Assembly: GCA_002338715.1 (NCBI GenBank) | Contig: DDIR01000033.1 | Span: 3,421 to 31,765 of the forward strand | DNA from: Phycisphaerales bacterium UBA1845 | GTDB lineage: Bacteria > Planctomycetota > Phycisphaerae > UBA1845 | Length of the DNA: 28,345 nt | Reading direction: 5' to 3' | Part shown: positions 1 through 8,670 of the stretch, piece after piece | Layout of the letters: each line of letters starts with the position of its first letter | How positions within the stretch are numbered: the first letter of the stretch is position 1 | Program-made: the position numbers and the translations under genes | The notes under the pieces: model-generated | Databases searched by the model: none | What the model was told of the DNA's origin: nothing | What the model saw: the letters and a program-made list of their open reading frames with translations, nothing else

Positions 1-1074
1 TCCGCGTGGACCAGCCGCGACAAGGTCGTTCACTACACGACCCGTTTCATTCAGGGCATGTACGACAACGGGTATAGCCGCGAGTTCGCCGAGTGGTGCT
101 TTCAGCGGATGAAGGGGTTCAGTCAATACGGTTTTCCAGAATCGCATGCCGCGAGTTTTGCGCATTTGGTGTATGCGTCGGCGTGGATCAAATGCCATCA
201 ACCGGCTGTCTTTGCCGCGGCGCTTCTGAACAGTCAACCGCTCGGTTTCTACGCACCGGCGCAGATCGTGCGCGACGCCCAGGATCATGGCGTCAGCGTT
301 CGGCCGATCGACGTCAACCACAGCGCGTGGGATTGCACGCTCGAAGATGAAGGGGCTGTGCTACGCTTGGGCATGCGAATGATCAAGGGCTTCAAAGAAT
401 GCGATGCCGATGCGATCGCGGATGTCGTGAAGCGGCGGGGGGCGTTTGATTCTCCGTTTTTGCTTTGGAAGGCGAGTGGGGCGTCGACATCAGCGATGCG
501 TGCGTTGGCGCGGGCGGATGCATTTCGATCGATGAATCTCGATCGACGACACGCGCTTTGGGAAGTGCAGACGTTTCACGGTCAACCGCTGCCGCTTTTG
601 GACGAGTCCGCGCCGGTGGTTCGCGATGTGTCACTGCCGCGTGCGCCGGATGTGGATGAGGTGACGCGCGATTATCAGATGGTCGGGCTGTCGCTGAAGA
701 ATCATCCGATGTCGTTCTTGCGGGAAGCGCTCAGTGCGCGTGGCGTGTTGACGGCTGAGGCGGTTAAAGATGAACGACAGGTCGTGCATGGTCGCACGGT
801 GTCGGTGGCGGGTGTGGTGTTGTTTCGACAGCGACCGGGTACGGCGAAAGGCGTGATGTTTATGACGCTGGAAGACGAGACTGCGCGCATCGATCTGATC
901 GTGCGTCCGAACATTTACGAACGCCATCGCAATGCGGCGGTCTATTCAAAACTGGTGTTGGTGCGCGGACGGGTGGAGCGACAGGGGTTGGTGGTGCATG
1001 TATTGGCCACCCACCTTCACGATATTGAAGAACTCGCCGCCAACCTGCCGCGATTATCCCGCGATTTCAGATAA
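1..1074 (+). CDS. dnaE2: Error-prone DNA polymerase DnaE2/ImuC, C-terminal part (5' truncated by window)
   Basis: The frame is open from base 1, so this is the last 357 residues of a longer gene. DnaE2 (ImuC) is a C-family polymerase used for translesion synthesis after DNA damage, usually with ImuA and ImuB. The segment FPESHAASFAHLVYASAWIK followed by FAAALLNSQPLGFYAPAQIV and the VRPIDVNHSAWDCTLE stretch is the typical DnaE2 pattern of the finger/HhH region. In ordinary DnaE1 the corresponding motif is FNKSHA with a different continuation. The C-terminal third (about residues 255-345) has an OB-fold: GRTVSVAGVVLFRQRPGTAK, then a strand with LEDETARIDLIVRP. The ImuA/ImuB partners, if present, lie upstream of the window. 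The gene ends normally with TAA. The family assignment is secure; SOS control is known for the family but cannot be seen here. Confidence 0.93.
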   Translation, partial: SAWTSRDKVVHYTTRFIQGMYDNGYSREFAEWCFQRMKGFSQYGFPESHAASFAHLVYASAWIKCHQPAVFAAALLNSQPLGFYAPAQIVRDAQDHGVSVRPIDVNHSAWDCTLEDEGAVLRLGMRMIKGFKECDADAIADVVKRRGAFDSPFLLWKASGASTSAMRALARADAFRSMNLDRRHALWEVQTFHGQPLPLLDESAPVVRDVSLPRAPDVDEVTRDYQMVGLSLKNHPMSFLREALSARGVLTAEAVKDERQVVHGRTVSVAGVVLFRQRPGTAKGVMFMTLEDETARIDLIVRPNIYERHRNAAVYSKLVLVRGRVERQGLVVHVLATHLHDIEELAANLPRLSRDFR

Positions 1075-1075
1075 C

Positions 1076-1097
1076 AAAGCCCACCGGAATCGGGTTT
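1076..1097. terminator. Possible weak hairpin between convergent genes
   Basis: AAGCCC and GGGTTT flank a 9-base loop, forming a six-pair stem with one G-T wobble. The stem ends in T's on the plus strand and A's on the minus strand. It sits in the 28-base gap between dnaE2 and the convergent prepilin-like gene. The stem is short, so this is only a possibility. Confidence 0.25.
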
Positions 1098-1102
1098 GCA
1101 AT

Positions 1103-2173
1103 TTACCGCCACTCAAGCGAGCGGTAGTTGTTGCGAACGCTATCCGGGTACCCCCTGAAGTCGATGTTGACCGTGCCGGGGAAACCGTAGTTGAACGTTT
1201 GGCCTTGCGCGACAAGTGACCGCGATTTGACGGCTGCAGCGTGGCCATCAAAGAACACGGACTGCGTGTAGCCGTCTTTCTTCTTTGTGGCAAACGTTTG
1301 AGCAGCTGTCCGACGTTCATTGTCGCCGTTTACAAATACCGTCAAATTCGTGGAACGACGATGCGGCGGGGTAAACGTCAACGACGATCCGCTCCAATTG
1401 CTTTGGAACGTTCCTTCCTGCTGAAGGAACGGGAAAATTGCGAGGTTTCGCGTGCGGTACCATGCATCAGCCACCGCCCATTCATCGGACGCGCGCTTGA
1501 TGCGGGCCAACGTGACTGGAGGCGTGGGTTCAGCCGTCGAACCAGGCGCAGGACTGCCGCCGAAATAATTTGGCGGATTGGTCTTTTGCACGTTGTCGGA
1601 AAATCCGCTCGCCGGATCCGCCGAATCGTTGCCGTAGTTATTGATCGCGTAATGGAACGGGAACACGTTTCGACCGGTGTTGGCTGCGTATCTTTCAAAG
1701 TGCTCTGGCGAAAGGACACGCTCGACCGAAGGACAGATCGAAACGCCATCCGAGATATTGACCTTTTGGCCATCACCTTTTTGATTCATCACTGCTCGCA
1801 GTTTGTACGTCAGCTGTCGCTCGAGAAGATACTTTGTGGAATCTGTTGCGCCAGTGTTGTTGAATCCTTGGTATTGACCGACTGTCTGCTCACGATACAC
1901 AGCGGGGTGGAGCGGACCCGGAAGTCGACCATCATATTCCGCCGAATAGAGCATGATGCCCTGTCCGAGCGCTCTGAGGTTGCTCAAGCACACGGCGGAT
2001 TTCGCTTGCTCACGCGCTTTCTTCAGCGACGGAAGCAGAATCGAAATCAAAAGTGCGATGATCGAAACCACGACCAATAATTCCACCAACGTGAAGCCAT
2101 GCTTAGCACGATTGCGGAGATTTTTATTCTTTGAACGGTTCAGTTGTTTTGCGCCGAACATTTCTTGATTCAT
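1103..2173 (-). CDS. Prepilin-type (pseudopilin-like) secreted protein
   Basis: A 356-aa protein with a class III (prepilin) signal. After a basic leader the sequence HGFTLVELLVVVSIIALLIS gives the G|FTLVE cleavage site and hydrophobic helix, followed by LPSLKKAREQAKSAVCLSNL. This is the usual start of the large planctomycete family of pseudopilin-like proteins processed by a prepilin peptidase. The C-terminal part contains a DGHA motif (VFFDGHAAAV), as in the DUF1559 / H-X9-DG group. The ATG at 2173 was chosen because AGGTGG lies just upstream; a longer open frame reaches 2266 but adds an untypical leader. A good promoter lies at 2340-2368. Such proteins occur in many copies per planctomycete genome and their individual roles are unknown. 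It is convergent with dnaE2 and shows no functional link to it. Confidence 0.88.
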   Translation of the reverse strand: MNQEMFGAKQLNRSKNKNLRNRAKHGFTLVELLVVVSIIALLISILLPSLKKAREQAKSAVCLSNLRALGQGIMLYSAEYDGRLPGPLHPAVYREQTVGQYQGFNNTGATDSTKYLLERQLTYKLRAVMNQKGDGQKVNISDGVSICPSVERVLSPEHFERYAANTGRNVFPFHYAINNYGNDSADPASGFSDNVQKTNPPNYFGGSPAPGSTAEPTPPVTLARIKRASDEWAVADAWYRTRNLAIFPFLQQEGTFQSNWSGSSLTFTPPHRRSTNLTVFVNGDNERRTAAQTFATKKKDGYTQSVFFDGHAAAVKSRSLVAQGQTFNYGFPGTVNIDFRGYPDSVRNNYRSLEWR

Positions 2174-2339
2174 TGCTTCCACCTGCAGATGTTTATGTCG
2201 ACCAGGTTTCCGATCCAAAGCAACGTGGCGAGACCAATCGCGCACGCCAACTCCAAAAGGGATCATATGCTAAGGGACAAAAACATCGCCCCAATAGATA
2301 TTTCCCCGATTATGCAGCAATTCAAGTACTCCATCTGGT

Positions 2340-2368
2340 ATTCTATCGATTAAATTCATTATTGTGAA
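2340..2368 (-). promoter_or_regulatory. Predicted sigma70-type promoter for the prepilin-like gene
   Basis: Read on the minus strand, TTCACA (2363-2368) and TAGAAT (2340-2345) each match 5 of 6 consensus bases and are separated by 17 bases. Transcription would start near 2333, giving a leader of about 160 bases before the ATG at 2173. Confidence 0.42.
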
Positions 2369-2595
2369 CAATATTATTTTTTTATCTGGAGGCTGTCTGG
2401 CTCAATCAGCATTGGGAAAGGGGTAGATTTCTCGACGTCGCTTTGAGGTGGGCAGTATCTCCCGGACTGCTCCGGGAATGGGTGTCTGAACCCAACTTCG
2501 GCCGGAATGGCGGTTGAAGGGGATTCACCCAACCGCGTAGACTACTTGTGCTATTGAATTCGGTGGATGAACCAATTCGAGAACCCGGTGTCCTC

Positions 2596-2625
2596 GGACG
2601 CTTTCGGGAGGGACGCTTTCGAGAG
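2596..2625 (+). repeat. Two abutting 15-bp direct repeats
   Basis: GGACGCTTTCGGGAG is followed directly by GGACGCTTTCGAGAG, with one mismatch. The pair ends 39 bases before the ATG at 2665, so it probably lies in the 5' untranslated region of that gene. Confidence 0.7.
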
Positions 2626-2664
2626 GTCTGGGCCCCAAAGGGAAAGAAACGAGGCTGAAATACG

Positions 2665-5600
2665 ATGAAGAACAACGCCAAGTGGGCCATTGCTGCGGTG
2701 GTCATTTTGCTTGCTGGCGCTAATGCCAATGCGGAGGGCGGGGATGACGGAGACGTGTCCGCGCTAGCCCGTCGACTCACCAAGATCAGCTCGACCAAAG
2801 GAGATACGGGGCGGCATCTGCTTCCGAAGAACTCAAGAATCGAGAGTGCGTCTTGGGAACGAGGACTTCTGCGGTTGGAGATTGCGCTTCCACCTGATGC
2901 CGGTGATTGGCGGACGAATGCGGCCGACATGGAGGAAATCTCGCACGAGTTTACCGAGGCGGTTTTCGACCGCGAGGGATTTCGCGGTGTTGATGTCCGA
3001 CTTCGCAAAGGCGAGTCGGGAGAGTTTATGCCGATCGATTCGTTTGCGATTAGCAACGCTCCATTCGAAGAAGCCGCAACCGCACCTTCAGCAGAAGAAG
3101 CGCTCGCGGTCCGTCGGTCGGTTGAGCGATTTGCAGCAAATACGCCGCAGGTGCGTAGCGGGCCGACAGCCAACTCGCCATCTCAGCCGGCTGGTGCGCT
3201 GACCGGCGTTGTCATTTACTGTGCGGCAGGTCATGGTTGGACGGCTGGCACCGACGCGTGGATTCTCCAGCGCCCCGGCGAGTTGGAGGGAATGAACGAA
3301 GACTATGGCAACGTCGATCAATTGAATTACTTCGTCCATTACGCATTCAACGCGGGCGCGACCGTCGTCCCGTTTCGCCCGGTCGGATTTCAAAACGAAG
3401 AAATCGTCATTGACAATGCAGACCCGGATGTGACCTACGCGGGTGCGTGGAGTTCAAACAGCACGAACGCCAAGTACTATGGGCAGAATTCGTCCGATCG
3501 ATACCGATTTGCCTCTGCGGATGTCACAGAAACGGCAACAGCCCGGTATTCGGCCAACATCGCGATAACGGGTTTTTACCCGGTGTACTGCTTCACCATC
3601 GCGAGTTCAAATCGCGTACCGCAGACGTATCGCATCAAACACAGCGGCGGAATCAGCGAAATTGTCATCGACCACCGCGAGGTCGGAAACGGTTGGATTT
3701 GGCTCGGTGAATATCACCTGGTCGCTGGCGATGAGGCGTATGTTGAGATTTCAAACGAGTCGTCGGTCGCAGGCGTGGTGGTGGCCGACGCGATTCGGTG
3801 GGGCAATGGCATCGGCGACACGGTGGCAACGAGCCAGAATATTGTCAGCGGGTACCCGCGCAATGAAGAGTGCGCCAGATATTGGGCTGCAAGCGAATTG
3901 GGCGATAAAGCCAACGGATTCAGCGCGGCGAGCATTTGGGATTCATCCGATTCAGATCAGTCCGACAATGTGAGCACAGCCAGTCGCTGGGCACGGGAAA
4001 TGAACCAGGTTCCAGCGGGCGGCGTCCTTGTGGATCGATGGAAGCGCGCGTATCTCGAATTTCACACGAATGCATTTAATGGCTCGGCCCGCGGGACCGT
4101 TGCGCTTGAGCACGTCACGAGTCCGACGACGAATCAAAACGCGTTTGCGACATTTATTTCAGACGAAGTCGAGGACGACATGATCCTCGCGACGAACTCG
4201 ATGGACAGTCCCTACGAGCACGAGTGGGCTGACCGCACCGGTTCGGTGGTGGCGGGTTCATATGGCGCGATCGGCACGGCTGGCAATGGCGACGAATTCG
4301 ACGCCACGTTGCTCGAGGTTGCATTTCACGACAACCAGACCGATGCAGAACTCTTGCGCGATGCCCGGGTTCGGGCAGCGGTTGCCCGTGCCTCGGTGCA
4401 GGGTTTGATTCGATTCTTAAACAGCCTTCCAGGCAGCCCGGTGCCTCTGGTATTTCCGCCCGATCGCCCGACGGCAGTTCGGGTTGCTGACCTGGGCGAT
4501 GGAACGGTGAAACTGGATTGGGTTGCGCCGGTGGATGGTGAGATCGAAGGCGGGGTGGCGGCTGACTATGCAGTCTATTCGTCGACGAATGGCTTCGGAT
4601 TCACGCTTGAGGCAGTGATTGCAGGCGGTGGAGGTACTCCGGCTACGACAGTGACATTGGGTGGCATTCCGCGAGAGAAAACGATGTATTACCGCGTCGC
4701 GGCGCGCAATGCAGGCGGCGAATCGTCTCCGTCATCAACGGTGGCTGTCCGTCGACCCGCAACCGGGCAGGCGGATATCCTCGTGGTCAATGGATACGAT
4801 CGTCTGCGTCGACAGCAAAATCCGGTCACGCTGTTTACGCAACCCCCTGCATATGCCGGTTTGGCTCCCCAGCGACCTTTGTGGCGAAGCATCAACGCAT
4901 TCGATTACGTGAATGAGTATGGCGATGCAATCGCAGCGGCAGGCCGGGGATTTGATTCCTGCGAAAATGAGGCCGTCGATCAAGCACTTGTCACGCTGGA
5001 AAATTACGAAATCGTGATGTGGAATGCCGGTGCGGAGAGTGCTGAAGACACGGTACTGACTGCTGCGGAGCAAGCGGAGATCGAAGACTATCTCGATTCC
5101 GGCGGCGGATTCTTCATTTCAGGTTCGGACATTGCCTTTGACCTGGTGAACCAGGGGGCCGGAGTGTCGTTTGCAGGCACAAGATTGACGATGTCATTCG
5201 TGGCTGATGACGCTGCGACGTTCAATGTGAATACGCAACCTGGCGGGATTTTTGCCGCGCTGGGAAGCTTTGATTTCGATCCGGCGAACGGGGCGCGGTA
5301 CGAAGTGTATGAACCGGATGTGTTGGGCATCAGCCTCGGCGGTGATGGTGCGCTTTCCTATTCGACGGGCGGTATCGCGGGGATTCAGTACGACTCGTTG
5401 ACTTATCGCACGGTCACATTCGGTTTCCCGTTTGAAACGATCTCTTCGCCATCGGTTCGTGCAGATGTGATGGCCGCAATCATCACGTTTCTGGATGGGG
5501 CGACAGCGGCCATTCCGTTCGACGCGGATGGCGATGGGGATGTTGATCTGTCGGATTATCAATTCGTGTACTTCTGCCTTGCGGGCCCGACAGTCGTATA

Positions 5601-5706
5601 TCCGGAAGGCAGCATTTGCTTGAACGGCGATGGTGACGGCAATCGAACTGTTGACCTGGTGGACTTCTATCTGTTCCAGCAGTTCTTCACCGGTTCGATG
5701 CCCTGA
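2665..5706 (+). CDS. Secreted N-acetylmuramoyl-L-alanine amidase-like protein with nested golvesin-like domain, Fn3 and dockerin-like tail
   Basis: A 1013-aa exported protein with a signal peptide at 1-23 (ends ANANA). Residues 180-590 resemble Amidase_3. A strand leads into GHG (H190), an acidic/Asn helix at 211-230 precedes GATVVPFRP, EFHTN supplies H467, and EVAFHDN supplies E551 before the usual C-terminal helix. A golvesin/Xly-type domain (about 245-385) sits inside it, with SSNRVPQTYRIKHSGG and GNGWIWLGEYHL as typical strands. A fibronectin III-like domain follows (600-697). Next is a Rossmann/ThuA-like segment (703-945) with DILVVNGYDR and YLDSGGGFFISGSD. A dockerin-like double calcium loop closes the protein (952-1008: DADGDGDVDLSDY, DGDGNRTVDLVDF). 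The likely role is peptidoglycan cleavage outside the cytoplasm. The second zinc ligand (E212, D213 or D218) is uncertain, so activity is inferred. Confidence 0.8.
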   Translation: MKNNAKWAIAAVVILLAGANANAEGGDDGDVSALARRLTKISSTKGDTGRHLLPKNSRIESASWERGLLRLEIALPPDAGDWRTNAADMEEISHEFTEAVFDREGFRGVDVRLRKGESGEFMPIDSFAISNAPFEEAATAPSAEEALAVRRSVERFAANTPQVRSGPTANSPSQPAGALTGVVIYCAAGHGWTAGTDAWILQRPGELEGMNEDYGNVDQLNYFVHYAFNAGATVVPFRPVGFQNEEIVIDNADPDVTYAGAWSSNSTNAKYYGQNSSDRYRFASADVTETATARYSANIAITGFYPVYCFTIASSNRVPQTYRIKHSGGISEIVIDHREVGNGWIWLGEYHLVAGDEAYVEISNESSVAGVVVADAIRWGNGIGDTVATSQNIVSGYPRNEECARYWAASELGDKANGFSAASIWDSSDSDQSDNVSTASRWAREMNQVPAGGVLVDRWKRAYLEFHTNAFNGSARGTVALEHVTSPTTNQNAFATFISDEVEDDMILATNSMDSPYEHEWADRTGSVVAGSYGAIGTAGNGDEFDATLLEVAFHDNQTDAELLRDARVRAAVARASVQGLIRFLNSLPGSPVPLVFPPDRPTAVRVADLGDGTVKLDWVAPVDGEIEGGVAADYAVYSSTNGFGFTLEAVIAGGGGTPATTVTLGGIPREKTMYYRVAARNAGGESSPSSTVAVRRPATGQADILVVNGYDRLRRQQNPVTLFTQPPAYAGLAPQRPLWRSINAFDYVNEYGDAIAAAGRGFDSCENEAVDQALVTLENYEIVMWNAGAESAEDTVLTAAEQAEIEDYLDSGGGFFISGSDIAFDLVNQGAGVSFAGTRLTMSFVADDAATFNVNTQPGGIFAALGSFDFDPANGARYEVYEPDVLGISLGGDGALSYSTGGIAGIQYDSLTYRTVTFGFPFETISSPSVRADVMAAIITFLDGATAAIPFDADGDGDVDLSDYQFVYFCLAGPTVVYPEGSICLNGDGDGNRTVDLVDFYLFQQFFTGSMP

Positions 5707-5732
5707 TTTCAATTCGACCATGGACAAATGCA

Positions 5733-5770
5733 AAAACGCCATTCGTCAGATGATCGACGAATGGCGTTTT
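5733..5770. terminator. Bidirectional intrinsic terminator between two secreted-protein genes
   Basis: A perfect 15-bp stem (AAAACGCCATTCGTC and its complement) encloses an 8-base loop. The A/T ends give a T tract in both directions. It lies between the stop codons of the two convergent genes, 27 bases after one and 31 bases after the other. Confidence 0.9.
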
Positions 5771-5800
5771 GCTTTATTGAATCACGCCTGCGGGTGACGC

Positions 5801-7924
5801 TTATGGCATGACGAGTTCCTGGAATATTCCGTAATCGATCAGGTCGAGATCATTGTCTCCGTCCAAGTCGCAATCAAGGCAGATGTTGCCATTGGGGAAA
5901 TTCACCGACGGTCCCAGCAGGCATGGGCCCATCAATGCGAAATCGTCCGCGTCCACATCGCCATCATCATCGATGTCGCACTGAATTGGCGGGGCACCAA
6001 GCTCTACATCCACGCGTGTGACCAGTCCTGCGATGACTTCAACATCGGTGACGACTTTGCTTCCCACGCTGGGTTTATCAAACGACAACGTGTATGTGCC
6101 GGGGGGAACTTTTAACATCGAGTAGAGACCATCGCCGGACGACAGCGCGGTGTAGGTCGAACCGTTTCTGGTGACGTGCGCATCGACGATCGGTACGCCG
6201 GTACCGAGTTCGGTGACGTTTCCGATCAGGATGCCATCTGTCGGTGAGTCCTTCCAGGGCATTGGAGGGGTTGCGACTGGAGTCTCATACGGGCCGCCCG
6301 GATTGGAATAGACCGGCCAAAAATTGTTGTTATTGAAATCGCCATAGCTGAAGACGACGTTGCCCTCACCGCCAAGCGTGCGCGTCGCCGAGATCTGACT
6401 GACCAATTCTCCGACACCCAGATTGTCGGTCTGCCCGGCGTAAATGTGGCGGCCTGCATTGTTGGCGACCCAGTCCGGAAGCACTTCACTGAAGTCTGGA
6501 TTCGCGCCGCCATCTGCCCAGTAAATCTGCGGTGCGATGAAGTCTTGTGCACCGGCCGCCAACCATGCCTGCGCATCTTGATACGCGCATGTCCGACCGT
6601 ATAGGAAACCACACGCACCAGGGTAACCGGGATAGCTGCTTGACTGATAGAGTCCCAGCGGTGCAGAACTGACTTTCACCTCGGGTCTGACTTCCATGAT
6701 TTGCGCGTAAACATCGCAAAGCATTCGTGTGAACTGATCGCGCGTCCAGTTGGCAAAGCTCAAGCCATCGGGATTCCCTTCGCCGTTGAATCGCGCTTCG
6801 GATATCGGATCGTGCGAATACTCGGTACCGGGTGTGCGAATGCGATCAAAATGGACGCCGTCGACGTCATAGTTTTCAACGACATACATGATTTGTTTGC
6901 GCGTGTAGGCGCTTGCATCGGGAACACCGGGTGCGATCCACGTGTAGCTCGATTCCTCGCATTGAATCGGCGTGCCCGATTGATCGTGAATCAGCCAATC
7001 GCGTGCGTTTGGATTGTCGGCGTCGAAATGATCCCAGAAAATATGATTTAGCGTGTATGTTGGCTTTGTAGCCGGTACTGCACAGGTAGCCTGCCACGCG
7101 ACGTGCGTATTGATGTACGCGTGAAACTCCAGTCCGCGCAGGTGAGCCTGATCGATCGCGTATTGCATTGGATCAAACGACCCCCAACCGGGCGGGGCGT
7201 TGCCGTTGTTTGACAAAATATTGGACCAGACCTCAAAAGGCGACGGGTACAGCGTGTCTGCTTGCCCCCGCACCTGGAAGACCGCCGCATTGAAGTTGTT
7301 GGCCTCCAAATTGCTCATCATGCTGGCAATGCGTGATTGAACCGTTGATAGATTGGTGCTTGGCCATTCAAACCGAGAGATCCACATGCCCCGGAATTCA
7401 GGCTCTGTTGTTGGTGTATCTAAAGAGAAGCGTACGGCGTCGGCCAACACGACAACAGGGGACGCATTGTTGCCGAGTGAAACATAACCGGTTGAACCGG
7501 AATTGAACGCGTACGTGCCGATGGAATTCCATTGGCCGCCGTTACTTTGCTGATTGACAGCGGCTGTTACGGTGCCGTTCGCATGGTGCACCGTAAAGGG
7601 GGCATTGGGGGAACGATTGCCGCCCTGGGGATAATAGACTTCCACGTGATAGTTGCCGGGAGTCGTGATGGTTGGACGCCATTCGACCTCGGCTTGCCCG
7701 TCAAGTTCGACATCGATGAATCGGTAGTCGTTGAGGTATTTGTCGCTCGAAGCGGAGCCTGTGGTCCACGTGCCGGAAATGACTGAGAAAGTGCCACCAA
7801 CGTTATTGGCGTTGTCATTGTCGATCGTAATCACTTGACCGATCGCGATGACCGGCGCGAGCATCACGATTGTTGAAACCGTTCGAATTCTGCACAACTG
7901 CAACGACGAGATTCTTTTGATCAT
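5801..7924 (-). CDS. Secreted GHL10-family (DUF187, DigH/YngK-type) glycoside hydrolase with golvesin-like and dockerin-like domains
   Basis: A 707-aa exported protein. After the signal peptide (about 1-29, ends AIG-Q) comes a golvesin/Xly-type beta domain (31-166, with ADAVRF at its end). The GHL10 TIM barrel follows (176-545): EFRGMWISRFEWPS starts the first strand, FNAAVFQVRGQADTLYPSPF the second, GLEFHAYINTHVAW a later one, and DGVHFDRIRTPG (355-366) is the family hallmark with a candidate catalytic Asp360. A carboxypeptidase-regulatory-like beta domain (563-642) and a dockerin-like calcium tail (650-703) complete it. Family members act on peptidoglycan glycan strands; E. coli DigH cleaves denuded glycans. 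The ATG at 7924 was chosen because the signal peptide begins there; the frame is open to 8137 but the extra 71 residues look non-coding. A TTGACA box on the minus strand at 8312-8317 may belong to its promoter, with a poor -10. Confidence 0.88.
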   Translation of the reverse strand: MIKRISSLQLCRIRTVSTIVMLAPVIAIGQVITIDNDNANNVGGTFSVISGTWTTGSASSDKYLNDYRFIDVELDGQAEVEWRPTITTPGNYHVEVYYPQGGNRSPNAPFTVHHANGTVTAAVNQQSNGGQWNSIGTYAFNSGSTGYVSLGNNASPVVVLADAVRFSLDTPTTEPEFRGMWISRFEWPSTNLSTVQSRIASMMSNLEANNFNAAVFQVRGQADTLYPSPFEVWSNILSNNGNAPPGWGSFDPMQYAIDQAHLRGLEFHAYINTHVAWQATCAVPATKPTYTLNHIFWDHFDADNPNARDWLIHDQSGTPIQCEESSYTWIAPGVPDASAYTRKQIMYVVENYDVDGVHFDRIRTPGTEYSHDPISEARFNGEGNPDGLSFANWTRDQFTRMLCDVYAQIMEVRPEVKVSSAPLGLYQSSSYPGYPGACGFLYGRTCAYQDAQAWLAAGAQDFIAPQIYWADGGANPDFSEVLPDWVANNAGRHIYAGQTDNLGVGELVSQISATRTLGGEGNVVFSYGDFNNNNFWPVYSNPGGPYETPVATPPMPWKDSPTDGILIGNVTELGTGVPIVDAHVTRNGSTYTALSSGDGLYSMLKVPPGTYTLSFDKPSVGSKVVTDVEVIAGLVTRVDVELGAPPIQCDIDDDGDVDADDFALMGPCLLGPSVNFPNGNICLDCDLDGDNDLDLIDYGIFQELVMP

Positions 7925-8362
7925 ATGGATTCCATTCTCATTGGACTGGAGCGCTGACTTCCGTTCCTGGGCGACAAGCTCGACCAACTGATTATTCGTA
8001 AAAGCATTTGGGCTGCATACATTTGGATGTCGGTTGGCTGACGATGAATTGCCCCTTGCCCCGAAGAAATTCGCTCGCCATGTTCCGAAAACCATTCGCA
8101 CTAATTTCATCGGCAATAAGTTCGCGGCGCGAATCAATCTATGCGATCCTGCTCACAGATTAGCAAATTCACCCCATTCGATGATAGTTCTGACACCATA
8201 GAAAGGCTTCGATGGCTCGATCGCGTGGCCGATACTTGTGAACAACGCGGCGATTTTATCGTAAACCAATTAAATGCAAGCACTTAAGGCCATAATGGGC
8301 GATTTGATAGATGTCAACGTCCGGGAATAAAGTCTCTTCTCGAAATTTATTTATCTTACACG

Positions 8363-8392
8363 TTGAAATGGGGCCAACTCGTTGGTTAAGAT
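8363..8392 (+). promoter_or_regulatory. Candidate promoter for the PEP-CTERM gene
   Basis: TTGAAA (5 of 6) at 8363-8368 and TAAGAT (4 of 6) at 8387-8392 are separated by 18 bases. A start near 8399 would give a leader of about 270 bases containing the hairpins at 8432-8559. Confidence 0.33.
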
Positions 8393-8431
8393 GAAATTAA
8401 GGAGTCGCAAAAGAGAGAGAGCGTGCTGCGC

Positions 8432-8559
8432 ATGGTGGAGACTGTGCGATGTGGCGCTCTTAGCCGAGACCACCATATCGCTTATCCCACCTTCGAAACT
8501 CGCCTGGATTCCAGGTGACGTCTTCGTTCAGCTTCGTTTGGACCATTCGGTCCGCTGAA
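8432..8559 (+). other. Structured 5' leader element (three successive hairpins)
   Basis: ATGGTGG (8432-8438) pairs with CCACCAT (8470-8476). CCTGG/CCAGG form a small hairpin at about 8503-8515. A two-tier hairpin covers 8527-8559: TTCAGC/GCTGAA outside, GGACC/GGTCC inside, with a 7-base bulge. I do not recognise a known riboswitch class. It may be a regulatory leader or chance structure. Confidence 0.4.
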
Positions 8560-8670
8560 GTGAATGCGCAACAATAATTCGTGTTTTAGCTGTTCATTGA
8601 AATAAGCAGTTGATTTCACTCGGAAGCGAAACGCTCTCGAATGCGCATCTCAAAAGGAGGAGTAGAAACG

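Larger units (their letters stand above)
2174..2664. other. Intergenic region between divergent genes
   Basis: No gene is supported here. The stretch holds an AT-rich segment around 2340-2395, the minus-strand promoter for the prepilin-like gene, and a perfect 7-bp hairpin with a 4-base loop at 2460-2477 (TCCCGGA/TCCGGGA). It also holds a tandem 15-bp repeat at 2596-2625 and the ribosome binding site of the gene at 2665. The hairpin is not followed by a T run, so it is not an obvious terminator. Confidence 0.5.
7925..8670. other. Long divergent intergenic region
   Basis: No coding region is supported over about 750 bases. The left half is AT-rich and would hold the leader and promoter of the GHL10 gene. 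The right half holds a plausible plus-strand promoter (8363-8392), a run of three hairpins (8432-8559), and the strong Shine-Dalgarno AAAGGAGG at about 8653-8660. Confidence 0.5.

Noticed and set aside
1241..2080. Plus-strand 279-codon open frame
   Set aside because: It lies antisense to the prepilin-like gene, whose signal and domains are clear; it has no ribosome site or recognisable motif.
7925..8137. N-terminal extension of the GHL10 protein by 71 residues
   Set aside because: The signal peptide begins at 7924 and the extension has no protein-like features.
8396..8640. Cyclic-di-GMP or cobalamin riboswitch
   Set aside because: I looked for the conserved cores of these classes in the leaders at 8.4 and 9.6 kb and did not find them.
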